A DNA stretch of 9,417 nt from JBHJHK01 sp050330975 (GTDB lineage: Bacteria; Pseudomonadota; Gammaproteobacteria; Competibacterales; Competibacteraceae): assembly GCA_050330975.1 (NCBI GenBank), contig JBHJHK010000036.1, forward strand, positions 1 through 9,417, given 5' to 3'. Numbering within the stretch: position 1 is the first letter of the stretch; each line of letters begins with the position of its first letter. The position numbers and the translations under genes were made by a program. The notes below the pieces were generated by a model that made no database searches, was not told the DNA's origin, and saw only the letters and a program-made list of their open reading frames with translations. This document shows positions 7,027 through 9,417 of this stretch, piece after piece.

Positions 7027-8064
7027 GTGCACACCTTAGCCGCCATTGCCGATGCGTTGGGCGCCCGCCTCAAGGGAGACGGCGCCATCCAAGTGCGCGG
7101 CATCGCGCCCTTGAACCGCGCGACCGCTGACCAGATCAGCTTCCTCACCCACCCCCGCTACCGGCCCTGGCTCGCCACCACCCGCGCGGCGGCGGTGATC
7201 TTGGATGCCAAGGACGCCGACCACTGCCCGGTGGCGGCGTTGATCGACGACCGCCCGCAATTGCTCTACGCCCGGGTGGCGGCGTTGTTCAAAGAGCCCG
7301 TCGCCAACCTCCAGGGGATCCACCCCAGTGCCTGGGTGAGCGATGAAGCCCATGTGGCCCCCGACGCCTGGGTGGGACCGCTGAGTGTGGTGGAGGCCGG
7401 CGCCCAGTTGGCGGCGGGGGTGTTTGTCGGGCCCCGCTGTGTGGTGGGGGCCGATTGTGTGGTGGGGGCCCACTCCAAGCTCTTGGCCTCGGTGACCTTG
7501 GCCGCCAAGGTGCGCTTGGGGGAGCGGGTGGTGGTGCAGCCGGGGGCGGTGATCGGCAGCGAGGGCTTTGGCTACGCCTGGACGGGGCAGCGCTGGGTCA
7601 ACATTCCCCAGTTGGGGGGGGTGACCATCGGCGACGACGTGGACATCGGCGCCAACACCACCATCGACCGGGGCAGCCTCGACGACACCATCATCGAGGC
7701 CGGCGTCAAGCTGGACAACTTGATCCAAGTCGCCCATAACGTCCACATCAAGGCCCACACCGCCATGGCCGCCTGTGTGGGGATATCGGGCAGTGTGGTC
7801 GTCGGCGAGCGCTGTCGCATCGCCGGGGGCGTTGGCATCGCCGGGCATTTGCACATTGCCGATGACGTGGTGATCACCGGCATGTCCTTGGTGAGCAAAT
7901 CCTTGCGCGCCAAAGGGGTTTACTCGTCGGGGGTGCCCGTGACACCCAACCGGCTGTGGAATAGAATCACCGCCCATCTGCGCCGCCTCGACGCCCTAGC
8001 CCGGCGCCTCAAGGCCCTAGAGCGCTTGGTTGGCGTCGACAAGACCGATAAAAACCGAGGATAG
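7027..8064 (+). CDS. lpxD: UDP-3-O-(3-hydroxyacyl)glucosamine N-acyltransferase
   Basis: LpxD adds the second hydroxyacyl chain, from acyl-ACP, to UDP-3-O-acylglucosamine in the cytoplasm, the third step of lipid A synthesis. The 345-residue product has the N-terminal uridine-binding domain (about 1-98, with ISFLTHPRYRPW at 37-48). A left-handed beta-helix of hexapeptide repeats (about 100-290) follows, then a C-terminal helix with heptad-like Leu/Arg spacing (about 308-335). The catalytic His is His237 in LIQVAHNV (His239 in E. coli), and His274 matches E. coli His276. The position of E. coli Met290, described as an acyl-length gate, is Leu288 here. The GTG start (MHTLAAIADALGARLKG) fits the family N terminus, but its ribosome binding site is weak. 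It lies 11 nt after skp. Confidence 0.96.
   Translation: MHTLAAIADALGARLKGDGAIQVRGIAPLNRATADQISFLTHPRYRPWLATTRAAAVILDAKDADHCPVAALIDDRPQLLYARVAALFKEPVANLQGIHPSAWVSDEAHVAPDAWVGPLSVVEAGAQLAAGVFVGPRCVVGADCVVGAHSKLLASVTLAAKVRLGERVVVQPGAVIGSEGFGYAWTGQRWVNIPQLGGVTIGDDVDIGANTTIDRGSLDDTIIEAGVKLDNLIQVAHNVHIKAHTAMAACVGISGSVVVGERCRIAGGVGIAGHLHIADDVVITGMSLVSKSLRAKGVYSSGVPVTPNRLWNRITAHLRRLDALARRLKALERLVGVDKTDKNRG
7614..7621 (+). repeat. Run of eight G inside lpxD
   Basis: The longest homopolymer in the window. It codes in frame across Gly-Gly-Val of the PQLGGVTIG segment of LpxD. The frame is intact on both sides, since the protein aligns with LpxD throughout, so there is no sign of a length error here. 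Similar runs of seven occur in cdsA, dxr, rseP and bamA. Confidence 0.9.
8057..8061 (+). promoter_or_regulatory. Ribosome binding site favouring the TTG start of fabZ
   Basis: GAGGA at the very end of lpxD lies 7 nt before TTG at 8069. It is 13 and 16 nt from the alternative GTG (8075) and ATG (8078), which is long for a Shine-Dalgarno. The site overlaps lpxD coding sequence, consistent with coupled translation. Confidence 0.5.
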
Positions 8065-8068
8065 GTCC

Positions 8069-8518
8069 TTGAATGTGATGGAAATCAACGAGGTGCTGCA
8101 ATACCTGCCCCACCGCTACCCCTTTTTGCTCATCGACCGCGTGTTGAGCTGCGAACCGGGCCATCGCCTCGTCGGGGTGAAAAACGTCACCTTCAACGAA
8201 CCCTACTTCACCGGCCATTTTCCCCAGCGCCCCATTATGCCCGGGGTGCTGATCGTCGAAGCCCTAGCCCAGGCCACGGGCATCCTGGCGTTTAAAACCG
8301 AGCAGCGCCGTCCCGATCAGCAGTCCATGTACTACTTGGTGGGCATCGACAAGACCCGTTTTAAACAGCCGGTGGAGCCCGGTGACCAATTGATTCTCAA
8401 CGTGGATTTGCGGCGCATCCGCCAGGGGGTGGGGGTGTTTGACGGCGAGGCCAAGGTCAACGAGCGGGTGGTGGCCTCGGCCGAACTCATGTGTGCCCGG
8501 CGAGAAATCTACTCATGA
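8069..8518 (+). CDS. fabZ: (3R)-hydroxyacyl-ACP dehydratase FabZ
   Basis: FabZ removes water from 3-hydroxyacyl-ACP in fatty-acid elongation. It competes with LpxA and LpxD for the same hydroxyacyl-ACP and so sets the balance between phospholipid and lipid A. The 149-residue hot-dog-fold protein carries LPHRYPFLLIDRV (13-25), the catalytic His in GHFP (His50) and the catalytic Glu in PGVLIVEALAQ (Glu64), followed by MYYLVGIDKTRFKQPVEPGD. The start may be TTG 8069 (best ribosome binding site spacing), GTG 8075 or ATG 8078. The last two give MMEINE or MEINE, close to the Pseudomonas MMDINE start, so up to three extra residues are uncertain. The gene starts 4 nt after lpxD and its TGA overlaps the lpxA ATG (ATGA). 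Confidence 0.95.
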   Translation: MNVMEINEVLQYLPHRYPFLLIDRVLSCEPGHRLVGVKNVTFNEPYFTGHFPQRPIMPGVLIVEALAQATGILAFKTEQRRPDQQSMYYLVGIDKTRFKQPVEPGDQLILNVDLRRIRQGVGVFDGEAKVNERVVASAELMCARREIYS

Positions 8519-9288
8519 TCGACCCCCGGGCGGCGGTGGATCCCAGGGCCAACTTAGACCAAGGCGTGCGCGTCGAGCCCTTTGCGGTCATCGGCCCCGA
8601 GGTCACCATTGGCCGCGGCAGTTGGATCGGCGCCCATGCGGTGATTCGCGGGCCGACCTCCATCGGTTGCGACAATCGCATCTACCAGTTTTGTTCCATC
8701 GGTGACGATCCCCAGGACAAAAAGTACGGCGGCGAGCCCACTAGGCTTACGATTGGCCACCGCAATGTCATTCGGGAGTACACCACCATCAACCGCGGTA
8801 CCATTCAGGATCGGGGTGTCACGATGGTGGGGGATGACAACTGGATCATGGCCTATGTCCACATCGCCCACGACTGCCGGGTGGGCAACCACACGGTGTT
8901 CGCCAACAACGCCTCCCTGGCGGGCCACGTCCAAGTGGACGACTACGCCGTGTTGGGGGGCTATACCTTGGTGTATCAATTCTGCCGACTGGGGGCCTAT
9001 AGCTTTTCCGCCTTTGCCTGCGGCATCAACCACGATGTGCCCCCCTTTGTCATGGCGGCGGGCTACCGGGCCGAGCCCCGGGGGATCAACGCCGAGGGTT
9101 TGCGGCGCAACGGCTTTAGTGCCGACGAGATCCAGGCGGTGCGTCGGGCCTACAAGCTCCTCTATCGTTCCGATCTGCGCTTAGAGGAGGCCGTGGCGGC
9201 CATCGGCGAGTTGGTGGTGGAGTGTCGTCCCTTGGCGCGGCTGGTGACCTTTCTCCAAGACGCCGGTGAGCGCAGCATCATCCGTTAG
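8515..9288 (+). CDS. lpxA: UDP-N-acetylglucosamine O-acyltransferase
   Basis: LpxA starts lipid A synthesis by moving a 3-hydroxyacyl chain from ACP to the 3-OH of UDP-GlcNAc. It is a cytoplasmic trimer. The 257-residue product has the left-handed beta-helix (about 1-180, from MIDPRAAVDPRA) and a C-terminal helical domain (about 190-257). The catalytic base is His119 in VHIAHDC (E. coli His125). His116, His138 and Arg198 match E. coli His122, His144 and Arg204. Two positions are unusual. E. coli His160 is Tyr154 here. The acyl-length ruler position (Gly173 in E. coli, Met169 in P. aeruginosa) is Phe167, in GAYSFSAFACGINHDVPP. The ATG at 8515 overlaps the fabZ stop by 4 nt; an upstream in-frame ATG at 8491 lies inside fabZ and would add eight non-family residues. 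Confidence 0.96.
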   Translation: MIDPRAAVDPRANLDQGVRVEPFAVIGPEVTIGRGSWIGAHAVIRGPTSIGCDNRIYQFCSIGDDPQDKKYGGEPTRLTIGHRNVIREYTTINRGTIQDRGVTMVGDDNWIMAYVHIAHDCRVGNHTVFANNASLAGHVQVDDYAVLGGYTLVYQFCRLGAYSFSAFACGINHDVPPFVMAAGYRAEPRGINAEGLRRNGFSADEIQAVRRAYKLLYRSDLRLEEAVAAIGELVVECRPLARLVTFLQDAGERSIIR

Positions 9289-9417
9289 CGCCCTGGCTGG
9301 GGGCGGGTTGCGCATCGCCGTGGTGGCGGGGGAGCCCTCGGGGGATGCGTTGGGGGGCGGTTTGCAAGTCGCCCACAACCACCACAAAGCCCACCACCCC
9401 ACCAAAGCACTCCCCCG
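9266..9417 (+). CDS. lpxB: Lipid-A-disaccharide synthase, N-terminal fragment
   Basis: LpxB joins UDP-diacylglucosamine and lipid X to form the lipid A disaccharide at the inner membrane. Only about 50 codons are present; the gene runs off the window. The segment LRIAVVAGEPSGDALGGGL (from 9308) is the diagnostic LpxB N terminus (IAxVAGExSGDxLGxxL). The start is uncertain: GTG at 9266 overlaps lpxA by 23 nt and adds 14 residues before Leu-Arg-Ile. TTG at 9308 would begin at the conserved part. Neither has a strong ribosome binding site. After GGGL the reading frame continues as QVAHNHHKAHHPTKALP, which does not resemble the helix and Phe-x-Gly-Val-Gly-Gly segment that normally follow, and no other frame restores it. 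The final ~50 nt are therefore doubtful. Confidence 0.75.
   Translation, partial: MSAASSVSALAGGGLRIAVVAGEPSGDALGGGLQVAHNHHKAHHPTKALP

Overview
The window is one dense, entirely plus-strand, GC-rich block of ten housekeeping envelope genes: frr, cdsA, dxr, rseP, bamA, skp, lpxD, fabZ, lpxA and the first codons of lpxB. This is the conserved proteobacterial frr-to-lpxB envelope cluster. The order cdsA-dxr-rseP-bamA-skp-lpxD-fabZ-lpxA-lpxB is the one I know from Pseudomonas- and Xanthomonas-like gammaproteobacteria and from betaproteobacteria, not the E. coli order, where dxr lies directly after frr. I infer a GC-rich gammaproteobacterium, perhaps a salt-adapted Chromatiales-type lineage because BamA is very acidic and nearly lysine-free. 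The taxonomic guess is weak.

Layout. Positions 1-64 are a C-rich, G-poor leader. frr (65-622) encodes the ribosome recycling factor. cdsA (636-1541) and dxr (1538-2722) overlap by 4 nt and supply CDP-diacylglycerol and the MEP-pathway isoprenoid precursor. rseP (2735-4078) is the site-2 protease and bamA (4086-6461) the outer-membrane insertase. skp (6515-7015, TTG start) is the periplasmic chaperone. lpxD (7027-8064), fabZ (8069-8518), lpxA (8515-9288) and partial lpxB (from about 9266) make lipid A and control supply of its hydroxyacyl chains. Gaps are at most 53 nt and several genes overlap, so co-transcription is likely. I see no terminator, RNA gene, mobile element or CRISPR array.

Together the genes link phospholipid synthesis, isoprenoid supply, lipid A synthesis, outer-membrane protein assembly and envelope-stress proteolysis.

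I found no new multi-gene system. Points that deserve a second look are: uppS missing from its usual place between frr and cdsA; Phe at the LpxA acyl-chain ruler position together with Tyr in place of a conserved active-site His; a Lys-Gln instead of Lys-Asp in the CdsA signature; an unusually Trp-rich CdsA; an acidic BamA with only about three lysines; many 7-8 nt G or C runs inside essential genes; frequent GTG/TTG starts; a sigma-E-like motif upstream of bamA; and an lpxB reading frame that departs from its family in the last ~50 nt of the window.
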